Below are positions 8,931 to 17,952 of a DNA stretch of 54,654 nucleotides, piece by piece. Under the pieces are notes generated by a model. It had not been told where the DNA came from and did not search any database. It saw only the letters and a list, made by a program, of their open reading frames with translations. Source of the stretch: Hallerella sp964501065 (GTDB taxonomy: Bacteria; Fibrobacterota; Fibrobacteria; Fibrobacterales; Fibrobacteraceae); NCBI GenBank assembly GCA_964501065.1, contig CAZCRF010000009.1, positions 1-54,654 on the forward strand, in the 5' to 3' direction. Positions within the stretch are counted from its first letter, which is position 1; each line of letters begins with the position of its first letter. The position numbers and the translations under genes were made by a program.

Positions 8931-9683
8931 ATGATGGAAAAGGATATCAACGAATACGTGTTTCCTGTGCGCTTTTCGGATTGCGATTCCAAGAGTCGTT
9001 TGCGCGTTTCTTCTTTTTTCGACTTTATGGAGGAAACGGCCATTTTGGATGCGGAAACAGCCGGTTGCGGCGTGTGGAAGATGGTGCAAATCGGCTACAC
9101 TTCGGTGATTTCGCGGATAAAGCTCCGGGTCAATCACGTTCCGATGTGGGGCGAGAAGCTTCGCGTGTCGACGTGGACGAAGTCCATCTACAACCAAAAG
9201 GTAGCCATCCGCGATTATTCCATCCTCGACGAGCGCAAGAACGTCATCGCCGAAGCGACTTCCTCGTGGCTCTTGGTGAACCTCAAGACGGGCCGATCGG
9301 AAAACCCCGAGACGTTGAGCTTCCTGCCGGAACTTTATCCGGAAAAGAGCGCCCTTTCCGAGAACTTGGAGCTGTTCGAACCCCGTGCGAATCCGCGCAT
9401 CGTCCTTTCAAAGACTGCGGCCTACTCCGACATCGACATGAATCGCCACGTCAACAATTGCCGTTATGCGGAGTGGCTCTTGGACGCCCTTTTCACCGAC
9501 CCGGAAATGCAGAAGAAAAAGATTCGCTCCTTCCAAGTGAATTATTTGGCGCAGATTCCCGTCGGGGCGACGGTTGACCTGGTGCGATTCGACAATTCGA
9601 ATCACCACGCCTACATCTTCGGGGTCTCCGCTGACGACTTCCAAAAGGTGCATTTTCAATCGCGGATAGGTTTTTCGGATTGA
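8931..9683 (+). CDS. Acyl-[acyl-carrier-protein] thioesterase (FatA/FatB family)
   Basis: A ~250-residue double hot-dog enzyme that releases fatty acids from acyl-ACP in the cytoplasm and so sets chain length. The N-terminal hot-dog holds FPVRFSDCDSKSRLRVSSFF. The C-terminal one holds the catalytic region YSDIDMNRHVNNCRYAEWLL, in which the Asn and His match the active site of plant and bacterial acyl-ACP thioesterases. The ATG at 8931 is preceded by AAGGA four bases upstream, favouring it over the in-frame ATG at 8919; 8934 is also possible. Confidence 0.9.
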   Translation: MMEKDINEYVFPVRFSDCDSKSRLRVSSFFDFMEETAILDAETAGCGVWKMVQIGYTSVISRIKLRVNHVPMWGEKLRVSTWTKSIYNQKVAIRDYSILDERKNVIAEATSSWLLVNLKTGRSENPETLSFLPELYPEKSALSENLELFEPRANPRIVLSKTAAYSDIDMNRHVNNCRYAEWLLDALFTDPEMQKKKIRSFQVNYLAQIPVGATVDLVRFDNSNHHAYIFGVSADDFQKVHFQSRIGFSD

Positions 9684-9710
9684 ATAAATTGCACCGAGGA
9701 TTTATTTTTG
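9680..9710 (+). promoter_or_regulatory. Promoter of rfbA
   Basis: TTGAAT (9680-9685), a 17-base spacer, then TATTTTTG (9703-9710), a full TAnnTTTG match. The rfbA ATG is four bases further on. The spacing equals that of the tRNA promoter at 33403, which makes it the best-supported protein-gene promoter in the window. Confidence 0.55.
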
Positions 9711-9714
9711 GATT

Positions 9715-10602
9715 ATGAAAGGAATCGTTCTTGCCGGAGGCTCCGGAACGCGGCTTTATCCGCTCACCCTGGTGACGTCGAAACAGCTTTTGCCCGTTTA
9801 CGACAAGCCGATGATTTATTATCCGCTTTCCACGTTGATGCTTGCGGGCATTCGGGACATTCTCATCATCTCGACCCCGACGGACTTGCCGAATTTCGAA
9901 CGGCTTTTGGGAGACGGTTCCTCGATGGGCCTTCGCTTGAGTTACAAGGTGCAACCGAGTCCCGACGGACTTGCGCAAGCTTTTGTCCTCGGCGAGGAAT
10001 TCATCGGGGACGACTGCTGCGCCATGGTTCTCGGAGACAACATCTTTTACGGGAACGGATTCGGTCCGCTTTTGAAGGAGGCGGTGAAGAATGCCGAGGA
10101 AAACGGCCGGGCGAGCGTCTTCGGGTATTACGTCGAGGACCCGGAACGGTTCGGCGTCGTCGAGTTCAACCAGTCGGGCAAGGTGATTTCCGTTGAAGAA
10201 AAGCCGTCCGCCCCCAAGAGCAATTACGCCATCACGGGACTTTATTTTTATGACAACCGCGTTTCCGGATTTGCAAAGGGGCTGCAGCCGAGTGCGCGCG
10301 GGGAATTGGAAATCACCGACTTGAACAGGGTCTACCTGGATCGGGGCGAGTTGGACGTGAAGCTTCTCGGGCGCGGGTTCGCCTGGCTCGACACGGGGAC
10401 GATGGACAGCCTGTTGGAAGCGGGGGACTTTGTCCGCATGGTGGAAAGCCGCCAGGGGATCCAGATTTCCGCCGTCGAGGAAATCGCCTTCATCAACGGT
10501 TGGATCAGTCGGGAGAAGCTTCTCGAAAGTGCGCAAAAATACGGCAAGTCGCCTTACGGGCGGCACTTGCAGAAGGTCGCCGAGGGAAAAATCCGGTATT
10601 GA
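9715..10602 (+). CDS. rfbA: Glucose-1-phosphate thymidylyltransferase
   Basis: A 295-residue cytoplasmic enzyme making dTDP-glucose from dTTP and glucose-1-phosphate, the first step to dTDP-rhamnose and dTDP-amino-deoxy sugars. Full length for the family. The nucleotide-binding start GIVLAGGSGTRLYPLT, SKQLLPVYDKPMIYYPLS, the sugar-site MVLGDNIFYG and VEEKPSAPKSNYAITGLYFYD are all intact. rfbB and rfbC follow, separated from it by a 470-base AT-rich gap. RfbA together with RfbB could also feed the aminotransferase pathway at 44.5-46.5 kb. Confidence 0.95.
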   Translation: MKGIVLAGGSGTRLYPLTLVTSKQLLPVYDKPMIYYPLSTLMLAGIRDILIISTPTDLPNFERLLGDGSSMGLRLSYKVQPSPDGLAQAFVLGEEFIGDDCCAMVLGDNIFYGNGFGPLLKEAVKNAEENGRASVFGYYVEDPERFGVVEFNQSGKVISVEEKPSAPKSNYAITGLYFYDNRVSGFAKGLQPSARGELEITDLNRVYLDRGELDVKLLGRGFAWLDTGTMDSLLEAGDFVRMVESRQGIQISAVEEIAFINGWISREKLLESAQKYGKSPYGRHLQKVAEGKIRY

Positions 10603-11072
10603 TTGAAACCGAGATTTATGTGTTGAAACATTCCATCTATACTGATGAAGAAAGGATTTTGTTTAAAGAACACAAAAGCAAGATTACGTTCTTCAATCGG
10701 GGAAATCTGAAATGCGCCAAGATTTGTGTTGATGGTGGCATTTTTCAGAAAGACACTCCTCCTCCACGGTCCATAGACAATGAAGATTTGAACCCTTGTC
10801 CAAATCTTGAAAAGAAAGCGTTTGTCGTCGGCAAAAATCATCTTCCGCGAACGTCGCCGCTTATCCAGAAATACGAAAAACGGTTTCACAAGAAAAACAC
10901 GGAGTTGATGATTGGGAATTCTCCGCATCAAGAAAATCTCCCTCGCTGATTGAAAACGCCTTGCTTCAAATTGCGTGAATTTCAAGGAGGTGGAATTTTT
11001 GGAAACCCGTTTCGGAGCGGACAATTGGAATTCCCGCTGACAAGGCTTGCGGATTATTTTATCTTTCCGCTT
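10603..11072. other. AT-rich gap between rfbA and rfbB without a recognisable gene
   Basis: This stretch is clearly poorer in G+C than its neighbours: 30% in 10621-10680 and 43% in the next 60 bases, by my count. A lysine-rich frame stays open on the plus strand from GTG 10620 to 10949 (about 110 codons), but it has no ribosome-binding site or family I recognise. The opposite strand is open too, so I do not call a gene. It may be a decayed, horizontally acquired remnant. The last ~30 bases hold TATTTTATC upstream of rfbB, a possible promoter box. Confidence 0.5.
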
Positions 11073-12206
11073 ATGAAAACAATCGTCATTACCGGCGGCG
11101 CGGGATTTATCGGAAGTCACGTCGTGCGCCTGTTCGTAAATCGGTATCCGAATGATAACATTATCAATTTGGATAAGCTCACCTATGCGGGGAATCTGGC
11201 GAATCTGAAAGATGTGGAAAGCAAGCCGAATTACAAGTTCGTGAAAATGGACATTTGCGACTTCGACGCATTTCTTAAGCTGATGCGGACGGAACGGGTC
11301 GACGGCATCATCCATTTGGCTGCGGAAAGCCACGTGGACCGCTCCATCCGGGATCCGTTCACCTTCGCCCGTACGAACGTGATGGGGACCCTTTCCCTGC
11401 TCCAGGCGGCGAAGATTTATTGGGAATCCCTTCCGGAAAAATACGAAGGCAAGCGCTTTTACCATATTTCGACGGACGAGGTTTACGGCGCGCTTGAAAT
11501 GACGCGGCCGGAAGGTGTCGAAGCGCCGTTTTCGACGGCGGCCTCCAGCGCGGAACACCATTTGGCATACGGAGAAAAGTTCTTTACCGAGGAAACGAAG
11601 TACAATCCCCATTCGCCGTATTCCGCGAGCAAGGCCTCTTCCGACCATTTCGTGCGCGCCTTCCACGACACTTACGGACTCCCGACGATTGTCACGAACT
11701 GTTCGAACAACTACGGGCCTTACCAGTTCCCGGAAAAGCTTGTTCCGCTCTGCATCCACAACATCCGCCACAAAAAAGCGATTCCCGTTTACGGCAAGGG
11801 CGAGAACGTCCGCGATTGGCTGTTCGTCGAAGACCATGCGCGCGCCATCGACTTGATTTTCCACAAGGGGCGCGTCGCCGAGACTTACAACATCGGAGGC
11901 TTCAACGAGTGGAAGAACATCGACATCGTCAAGGTGATAGTCAAGACGGTCGACAGGCTCCTCGGGCGCGCGGACGGGGAAGATTTGAATTTGATCACCT
12001 ACGTCACGGACCGTTTGGGGCACGATTCCCGCTATGCGATTGATTCTTCCAAGCTTCAACGGGAACTGGGCTTTGAACCGAGCCTGCAATTCGAAGAGGG
12101 CATCGAAAGGACGGTCAAGTGGTATTTGGAGAACGAGGACTGGCTTTCGAACATCACGAGCGGCGAATACGAGAAATACTACGAGACGATGTACAAGAAT
12201 CGATAG
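11073..12206 (+). CDS. rfbB: dTDP-glucose 4,6-dehydratase
   Basis: A 377-residue extended short-chain dehydrogenase converting dTDP-glucose to dTDP-4-keto-6-deoxyglucose. The Rossmann motif TGGAGFIGSH is at the N-terminus. The catalytic STDEVYG is followed by YSASKASSDHF, which holds the YxxxK pair. Also visible are NNYGPYQFPEKL and GKGENVRDWLFVEDHARAI. The frame opens earlier, but ATG 11073 is the true start because the Rossmann strand begins there. Its product is the branch point for rhamnose (RfbC) and for the 3-amino sugars made by the FdtA/DegT genes later in the window. Confidence 0.95.
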   Translation: MKTIVITGGAGFIGSHVVRLFVNRYPNDNIINLDKLTYAGNLANLKDVESKPNYKFVKMDICDFDAFLKLMRTERVDGIIHLAAESHVDRSIRDPFTFARTNVMGTLSLLQAAKIYWESLPEKYEGKRFYHISTDEVYGALEMTRPEGVEAPFSTAASSAEHHLAYGEKFFTEETKYNPHSPYSASKASSDHFVRAFHDTYGLPTIVTNCSNNYGPYQFPEKLVPLCIHNIRHKKAIPVYGKGENVRDWLFVEDHARAIDLIFHKGRVAETYNIGGFNEWKNIDIVKVIVKTVDRLLGRADGEDLNLITYVTDRLGHDSRYAIDSSKLQRELGFEPSLQFEEGIERTVKWYLENEDWLSNITSGEYEKYYETMYKNR

Positions 12207-12215
12207 GCGGTTTCA

Positions 12216-12773
12216 ATGGGAAAATTTCATTTCATAGACACGGAAATCGAGGGCGTCAAGATTGTCGAACCGACCGTTTTCGGCGATGCGCGCGGTTACT
12301 TTATGGAAACTTTCAGCGAACGGGAATTCCGGGAGAACGGAATCGGCGTGGATTTTGTCCAGGACAACGAGTCCCGTTCCAAGAAAGGCGTCCTTCGCGG
12401 TCTGCACTTCCAGCGGCAAAATCCCCAGGGGAAGCTGGTCCGCGTCATTGACGGGGAAGTTTTCGACGTCGCCGTGGATTTGCGGAGTGGGAGCCCCACG
12501 GTCGGCAAGTGGGTCGGCGTCACCCTGTCTTCCGAGAACAAGCGGCAGTTCTATATCCCGGAGGGGTTCGCCCACGGTTTCGCCGTCATGTCCGAAACGG
12601 CGACCTTCGTCTATAAGTGCACGCGCTTCTATGCGCCGGGGGACGAGGGCGGCCTGATGTGGAACGATCCGCAAATCGGCATCGATTGGCCTCTCGGCAA
12701 CGGCTTTGAACCTCTCCTGAGCGAGAAGGATAGGAGAAATCCGACCCTTGCCGAACTCGACTTCCGATTCTGA
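12216..12773 (+). CDS. rfbC: dTDP-4-dehydrorhamnose 3,5-epimerase
   Basis: A 185-residue cupin epimerase that inverts C3 and C5 of dTDP-4-keto-6-deoxyglucose. Recognised from VFGDARGYFMETFSE, QDNESRSKKGVLRGLHFQ (active-site His) and YIPEGFAHGFAVMSETATFVYKC. It starts nine bases after rfbB. No rfbD reductase occurs in the window, so completion of dTDP-rhamnose depends on a gene elsewhere. Confidence 0.95.
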   Translation: MGKFHFIDTEIEGVKIVEPTVFGDARGYFMETFSEREFRENGIGVDFVQDNESRSKKGVLRGLHFQRQNPQGKLVRVIDGEVFDVAVDLRSGSPTVGKWVGVTLSSENKRQFYIPEGFAHGFAVMSETATFVYKCTRFYAPGDEGGLMWNDPQIGIDWPLGNGFEPLLSEKDRRNPTLAELDFRF

Positions 12774-12798
12774 ACGGCAAAATTTTATTTTATCACCG

Positions 12799-13233
12799 AT
12801 GAAAAGTGTCCTTGTGCTATGTACCGGAAACGTCTGCCGAAGCCCGACCGCGGAATTCCTCTTGCGGAAGAGCTTGCCGGTTTCAGTGACGGTCGAGAGC
12901 GCGGGGCTCGGCGCTGTCGTCGATTCGAGACCCGAACTTTTGGCGACAAAGGTCGCGGCGAGGCACGGTTTGGACATTTCGTCCCATCGTTCGCGGCAAG
13001 TGACGATGGACATGCTCAAATGGGCGGATTTGGTCTTGGTGATGGAAAAGCGGCAAAAGGATTGCCTTTTGGAAAAGTACCCGTGGTTGGAAGGGAAGGT
13101 CTTCCGGTTCGGGGAGTCCGTCGGAGTCGATGTCCCGGACCCTCACGGACGTCCGGAATCCGCCTTCGAAATGGCTTGGAACTTCATTGAAAAGTGCACT
13201 CCGTATTGGGTGAATGCAATTTCTTCAAATTGA
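12799..13233 (+). CDS. Low-molecular-weight protein-tyrosine phosphatase (Wzb-like)
   Basis: A 144-residue cytoplasmic phosphatase. The P-loop LCTGNVCRSPTAEF carries the CX5R catalytic motif close to the N-terminus, and the general-acid Asp is in VDVPDPHG near the C-terminus. In capsule and exopolysaccharide clusters this enzyme dephosphorylates the tyrosine kinase that controls polymer export. Its neighbour here is such a Wzc-like protein, but one with a damaged ATP site. The ATG at 12799 begins the first beta strand of the fold. Confidence 0.92.
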   Translation: MKSVLVLCTGNVCRSPTAEFLLRKSLPVSVTVESAGLGAVVDSRPELLATKVAARHGLDISSHRSRQVTMDMLKWADLVLVMEKRQKDCLLEKYPWLEGKVFRFGESVGVDVPDPHGRPESAFEMAWNFIEKCTPYWVNAISSN

Positions 13234-13240
13234 GAAATCT

Positions 13241-15292
13241 ATGGCAGAAAGAAAGAAAGAGACTGCGTGGAATGGAGAATCGGCGAATCCGTGGCTGGAT
13301 TTGCTCAAGGAAATTTTGGCCCACAAGGCCATCGTCGTCGTTTCCGTCGTGATAGGCTTGTGCGTCGGCGTCTTCGTCGCGCAGTGGATGCGCCCAGTCT
13401 ATGAAGCGTCCGCCTTGGTTCAGGTGAAGTCGAAAGGGAATTCGCTTTCGGCGATGCTCGGCGACGTCTCCTCTTTTCTTGGAGTCGGGGGAAGCTCTGC
13501 GGAAACGGAAATCCAGCTGATGAAGAGCCGTCGGGTTTTAGAAGAGGTCGCCGATTCCCTAGGACTTCTCTACAGCGCGACATCGGTGAGCTTCTTGGAC
13601 AGGATTCTGCACAAGGATGGCCGGGTCGACATTCGCCAGCTCTGTTTTCCCGACACTTCGGTGATTCCCGTCGAACGCCGGGGTGTGCCGTGGATTTTGA
13701 GTGTCGACGATTCCTCGCATTACACCCTTTACGACGATTTGGAGCAGAAAGTGCTTTCTTGTGCGGTGGGCGAACTTTGCCGCGCGCCTTACCAAGGGGA
13801 TTCCGTGAAAATCTCCGTTTCGCAAGTGCTGTCCGCCGATGGGAAAAAATTCGAAGTTTCGAAGAGGCTTCCCGTCCGCGTCGTCAAGTCCATTTCCTCC
13901 GACCTTTCCATTTCGGAAATGGGGAAGAAAACGGGCATACTGGAAGTCTCCTACCAGGATTATTATATGGACAGGGCTGTCCTCGTCATCGATTCGCTGA
14001 TTGGAATCTATATGCGGTTGAACGAGGAATTCGGCTCTTCGGAATTGAAGAACTCCTTGGAAATCCTGGAATCGCAAATTCCCACCGCCCGTCGCACGTT
14101 GGACAGCTTGATGCAGGAGTTGAACCGCTACCGCGAAAAAATAGGCTCGGCGGACATCGCCGCGGAGACGAAAATCGCCCTGGAGTCGCAGACGAAATTG
14201 CAACAGCAGATTATCCAGCTTGAACAAATGCGCGAGGAAAGGGCGCGCCTGTTCGACGAATCCCATCCGACAATCGTGACGTTGGACAAGCAAATCGCCG
14301 CGTTGAAACGCGAAATGTCGAAGGCTTACACCCAGACGAAAAGGTTGCCGGAAACGCAGCAGAAAATCGTGACGATGACGGAGGAGCTGGAATTCGCGAA
14401 GAACATTTACTCGGACTTGCTGAAGCGCACGGAACAGATGCGCCTGTTGGTGGAGAACTCTTCCGAATCGGCAAAGCTCATCGACCCGGCCATCGTCGAT
14501 CCGAAGCCTGTCAAGCCGAAGAAGAAGGTCATCGTGCTCGCGTTCGTCTTTATCGGATTCTGCATTTCGATCGGGCTGATTTCCATCCGGGAAAGATTCA
14601 AGGGGGTGAATTCCCCGGCGCAAGTCTTCAAATCGACGGGACTTCGGGTTTATGGCTGCATCGAAGAGGGGGAGAAGAAGGCCGTCGAAGGATTGGACTC
14701 TTTGCGGCTTGCGCTGGATGTGAAAAATTTGGGAGAGAAGCGCGTCATATTCTGCTCGGGACTTTTGCCGCATGACGGCTGCTCCTTTGTCGCCGGCGGA
14801 CTTGCCAAAGTCTTCGCCCGAAGCGGAAAGCGGGTGCTGCTCATCGATGTGGACTTGCAGAACGGTGTGCAGGGGGAACGTTTTCACGTGAAGAATTCCC
14901 AAGGCTTGGTGGAAATTCTCGCGGGGGCTGCGACCATCCAATCCGCGATTTGCAAAACGGCTACGGAAAATTTGGATTTGTTGATGCCCGGCCGCACCCT
15001 GGTGAGCGTGAACGGAATTTTCGATTCGGAGAAGTTCTCCAACTTCATCCGGCTGATGCGGGATTCTTACGATGTCGTCATCTTGGATTCGGCTTCAATG
15101 GACACTTCCCCGGAGGCCGTTTCGGCAATCAAGGATGTGGATGTCTTCGTTTTGACGTTGAAAAGTGGGCGCCATTCCATGGCGCGCATCCAGGATTGCG
15201 CTTCCATGCTGCCGGCTGGGGAATTCCCATACAAAGTCGTCTGCCTCAACCGGTATTCCAAGGAAAATGAAAAGAGGAGCTTGAAGTCATGA
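13241..15292 (+). CDS. Wzc-like polysaccharide co-polymerase with degenerate kinase domain
   Basis: About 683 residues. An N-terminal Wzz domain is bounded by a first membrane helix at ~20-45 and a second at ~430-455, with a long helical region before the second helix. A cytoplasmic BY-kinase-like domain follows. Walker A' (VLLIDVDL) is kept. The Walker A loop reads SGLLPHDGCSFVAGGLA, where the lysine expected after Gly is Cys514, and the Walker B region reads VVILDSAS where TPP is usual. The tail has one tyrosine only, not a tyrosine cluster. I therefore expect it to control chain length or export without normal autophosphorylation. ATG 13214 is an in-frame alternative that overlaps the phosphatase gene. 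Confidence 0.85.
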   Translation: MAERKKETAWNGESANPWLDLLKEILAHKAIVVVSVVIGLCVGVFVAQWMRPVYEASALVQVKSKGNSLSAMLGDVSSFLGVGGSSAETEIQLMKSRRVLEEVADSLGLLYSATSVSFLDRILHKDGRVDIRQLCFPDTSVIPVERRGVPWILSVDDSSHYTLYDDLEQKVLSCAVGELCRAPYQGDSVKISVSQVLSADGKKFEVSKRLPVRVVKSISSDLSISEMGKKTGILEVSYQDYYMDRAVLVIDSLIGIYMRLNEEFGSSELKNSLEILESQIPTARRTLDSLMQELNRYREKIGSADIAAETKIALESQTKLQQQIIQLEQMREERARLFDESHPTIVTLDKQIAALKREMSKAYTQTKRLPETQQKIVTMTEELEFAKNIYSDLLKRTEQMRLLVENSSESAKLIDPAIVDPKPVKPKKKVIVLAFVFIGFCISIGLISIRERFKGVNSPAQVFKSTGLRVYGCIEEGEKKAVEGLDSLRLALDVKNLGEKRVIFCSGLLPHDGCSFVAGGLAKVFARSGKRVLLIDVDLQNGVQGERFHVKNSQGLVEILAGAATIQSAICKTATENLDLLMPGRTLVSVNGIFDSEKFSNFIRLMRDSYDVVILDSASMDTSPEAVSAIKDVDVFVLTLKSGRHSMARIQDCASMLPAGEFPYKVVCLNRYSKENEKRSLKS

Positions 15293-16668
15293 TAAATTTG
15301 ATTCTTTGCGGTGGCTGCGGAACGCGCCTTTGGCCCGTCAGCCGAACGTTGATGCCGAAGCAATTTGCCAAACTTTTTGACGGTTCTTCGCTTTTCCAGG
15401 GGACGGTCGTGACCAATTCGGTCGCATGCGAGTCCCAATACGTGATAAGCAACGCGGAACAGTATTTTTTGGCGAAAGACCAGTTGTCCGAACTTTCGGA
15501 AAGCGGGAAGGAACCGCACTTTTTGCTAGAACCTGTCGGGCGCAACACGGCTCCGGCGATTGCCCTGGCCTGTTTGACCTTGGACGCGGATTCCGTCGTC
15601 CTCGTTTCCCCTTCCGACCATGTCATCCGCAAGAAGGACGCCTATTTCAAGTGCTTGAAACAAGCGGAACGTTTGGCGGAAAACGGTTTCTTGGTGACTT
15701 TCGGCATCACGCCTACGGGACCGGAGACCGGCTACGGCTACATCGAGGCCGACGGGGAGAACGTCAAGCGGTTCGTGGAAAAGCCGAACCTCGAAAAGGC
15801 GAAGGAATATTTGGAAAGCGGGAACTTTTATTGGAACAGCGGCATTTTCTGTTTCAAGGTCTCCACGTTCCTTGCGGAACTTGAAAAGTTCGCTCCGGAA
15901 ATGCTTTCCGCATGCAAGGCCGCCCTTTCCGCCGCCGCCGAGGAAAACGAATTGTTGCGCATCCGCCACGAGGACATGATGGCGATTCCCGCCAATTCCA
16001 TCGACTACGCCGTGATGGAAAAATCGGACCGGGTGAAAGTCGTCCCGTCCGACATCGGCTGGTCTGACTTGGGCTCTTTCGACGCCCTTTACAAGGAATA
16101 CCCGCACGATGCTTCGGGCAACAACGTGAATCCTCGGCATTTGCCCGTGGGAACGACCAATTCCCTGGTCATCGGAAACCAACGGCTCGTCGCCACTATC
16201 GATTTGGACAAAATGCTTGTCGTCGATACTCCGGACGCCTTGCTCGTTGCGCCGCTTTCGAGCAGCCAAAAGGTCAAGGCCGTTGTCGGCGCCCTGAAGC
16301 AAAAGCGTTCTCCCCTTACGGATGTGCCGCAGACGGTGAGCCGCCCTTGGGGAACGTACTCCGTCTTGGAGGACAATGAACGCTATAAAATCAAGCGCAT
16401 CGTGGTGAAGCCGGGGAAGCGCCTTTCCCTGCAAAAGCATTTGCACCGTTCGGAACATTGGGTGGTCGTCAGTGGAACGGCCACTTGCACTGTCGGCGAC
16501 AAGGTCTTTTACGTGCGACCGAACGAATCGACGTACATCCCGATGGGGGAAATGCACCGCTTGCAAAATGAAGGCAGGCTGCCGCTGGTCATTGTCGAAG
16601 TGCAAGTCGGCGAATACACCGGGGAAGACGATATCATCCGTTTGCAGGACGATTACAAGCGTTCGTAA
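15289..16668 (+). CDS. manC: Mannose-1-phosphate guanylyltransferase / mannose-6-phosphate isomerase
   Basis: A 459-residue fused enzyme of GDP-mannose synthesis (ManC/AlgA/CpsB type). The N-terminal nucleotidyltransferase begins LCGGCGTRLWPVSRTLMPKQF and holds FVEKPNLEKA; the ~110 C-terminal residues form the type II isomerase cupin (RPWGTYSVLE, LSLQKHLHRSEHWVVVSG, ESTYIPMGEMHRLQN). Its ATG overlaps the stop of the Wzc-like gene as ATGA, so translation is probably coupled. The product would feed mannose, GDP-fucose or related units into the surface polymer. Confidence 0.95.
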   Translation: MINLILCGGCGTRLWPVSRTLMPKQFAKLFDGSSLFQGTVVTNSVACESQYVISNAEQYFLAKDQLSELSESGKEPHFLLEPVGRNTAPAIALACLTLDADSVVLVSPSDHVIRKKDAYFKCLKQAERLAENGFLVTFGITPTGPETGYGYIEADGENVKRFVEKPNLEKAKEYLESGNFYWNSGIFCFKVSTFLAELEKFAPEMLSACKAALSAAAEENELLRIRHEDMMAIPANSIDYAVMEKSDRVKVVPSDIGWSDLGSFDALYKEYPHDASGNNVNPRHLPVGTTNSLVIGNQRLVATIDLDKMLVVDTPDALLVAPLSSSQKVKAVVGALKQKRSPLTDVPQTVSRPWGTYSVLEDNERYKIKRIVVKPGKRLSLQKHLHRSEHWVVVSGTATCTVGDKVFYVRPNESTYIPMGEMHRLQNEGRLPLVIVEVQVGEYTGEDDIIRLQDDYKRS

Positions 16669-16687
16669 AAGTTCCCCCATTCACAAA

Positions 16688-16722
16688 GGGAATCGGCTCT
16701 TGCCGATTCCCTCTCGTCTTTT
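16688..16722. terminator. Bidirectional terminator hairpin
   Basis: GGGAATCGGC (16688-16697), a four-base loop, and GCCGATTCCC (16702-16711) form a perfect 10-bp stem. A T-rich tail (TCTCGTCTTTT) follows on the plus strand. It lies between manC and the convergent FKBP gene. Confidence 0.8.
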
Positions 16723-16737
16723 GAAGAAGCTGTGGAG

Positions 16738-17889
16738 TTATTCCGCGCCCATGTATTCGACGACAAAGACGAGGGTCGCGCCGCCGGGGATGGGACCGCC
16801 GCCTCGATTCCCGTAACCTAAGTCCGGAGGGATGACCAGGACGCGCTTCTCGCCGGGGAGCATGCCTTCTACTCCCAAATCCCACCCGCGGATGACGTTC
16901 CCCTTGCCCAGGGGGAAGTTGAAAATTTGTCCGCGGTCGCGCGAGCTGTCGAATTTTTTCCCGTCGGAGAGGAACCCCGTGTAGTGCACCCGGACGTTGT
17001 CCCCTTCGCGTGCGGGTTCTCCGTCGCCTTCGCGGAGAATGGCGAACTTCAATCCTTCTTGTCCGTCTTGCAAGTCAAGTTTCTCGATTTCCGGGAAAAA
17101 GTCCATCGTCTCGGCGAGAGCTTCGTCCCGTTCCACGTCCAGGACTTCCACGCGGAAGATGAGGGTGGAGTTCGGGGGGATTGCGCTGTAAGACTTGGCG
17201 CCGTATCCCATGGACGGGCTGATTTTCAACCAGCGGACGCTGCCGGGCGTGACTCCGTCCAGGCCGACTTCCCAGCCGTTGATGAGACGCCCGCCGCCGA
17301 GGACGGTTTCGAGGGGTTTGCCGTAATCCTTGGAGCTGGCGAATTTCCTGCCCGAAGACGTCCAGCCCGTGTAATGGACCTTGATGCGGGTGCCTTGAGC
17401 TGCGGCGTTCCCCGAACCCGCCTTTTCGTCAAAGGCCAAGACGCCCGTTTCGAGCTTTTTCCACTTCGCCTTTTGGCTGTCGGAAAAATTGTCCGGGTCG
17501 AGCGGAGGCTCGGCGGAGACCAATTCCACTTCGAAGTACAAGTCGGAGCGCGCCGGGATGGGGCCGATTTCCTTGTCGCCGTAAGCGAGCTGGTAGGGGA
17601 TGGACAGCTTGCGGATTTCCCCCACCTTCATCCCCAGGAGCCCGCGCTCCCAACCTGCGATGACCTGTCCCGTTCCCAGGGAGAATTCGAGGGGTTCCCC
17701 GCGTTCGTAAGAGTTGTCGAACATGGTCTTTTCGGAATCGGCCAAAAAGCTTTTGTAATGGACGCGAATCAGCTGGCCGTTTTGGATGGGGGTCCCGGAG
17801 CCTTCTTGGATGGTTTCCACTTCGTAGGGAATGGCCCAAAGGCAAATCGGGAACAGCAAAAGGATTGTCAAAAGTCTGTTTTTGGACAT
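16738..17889 (-). CDS. Exported peptidyl-prolyl isomerase with three FKBP domains
   Basis: A 383-residue protein with a signal peptide (residues 1-19) and three tandem FKBP domains at about 22-124, 148-252 and 278-380. Single-domain FKBPs are the rule, so three in one exported chain is uncommon. Domains 1 and 3 keep the pocket Phe-Asp (MFDNS, KFDSS) and the central Trp (VIAGW, VIRGW). Domain 2 reads KFASS, with Ala184 replacing the catalytic-pocket Asp, and may serve as a chaperone or scaffold. The protein should act on folding of exported proteins. A strong AGGAG lies six bases before the ATG. Confidence 0.93.
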   Translation of the reverse strand: MSKNRLLTILLLFPICLWAIPYEVETIQEGSGTPIQNGQLIRVHYKSFLADSEKTMFDNSYERGEPLEFSLGTGQVIAGWERGLLGMKVGEIRKLSIPYQLAYGDKEIGPIPARSDLYFEVELVSAEPPLDPDNFSDSQKAKWKKLETGVLAFDEKAGSGNAAAQGTRIKVHYTGWTSSGRKFASSKDYGKPLETVLGGGRLINGWEVGLDGVTPGSVRWLKISPSMGYGAKSYSAIPPNSTLIFRVEVLDVERDEALAETMDFFPEIEKLDLQDGQEGLKFAILREGDGEPAREGDNVRVHYTGFLSDGKKFDSSRDRGQIFNFPLGKGNVIRGWDLGVEGMLPGEKRVLVIPPDLGYGNRGGGPIPGGATLVFVVEYMGAE

Positions 17890-17952
17890 GGGGACTCCTG
17901 CGCAGCAAATTAGAAAATGCTAGTTTTTTTGGACACAAGCAGGTTGAATAAC

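Noticed and set aside
10620..10949. A 110-codon gene between rfbA and rfbB
   Set aside because: GTG start without ribosome-binding site, no family, and both strands open because the segment is AT-rich; kept as a gap note only.
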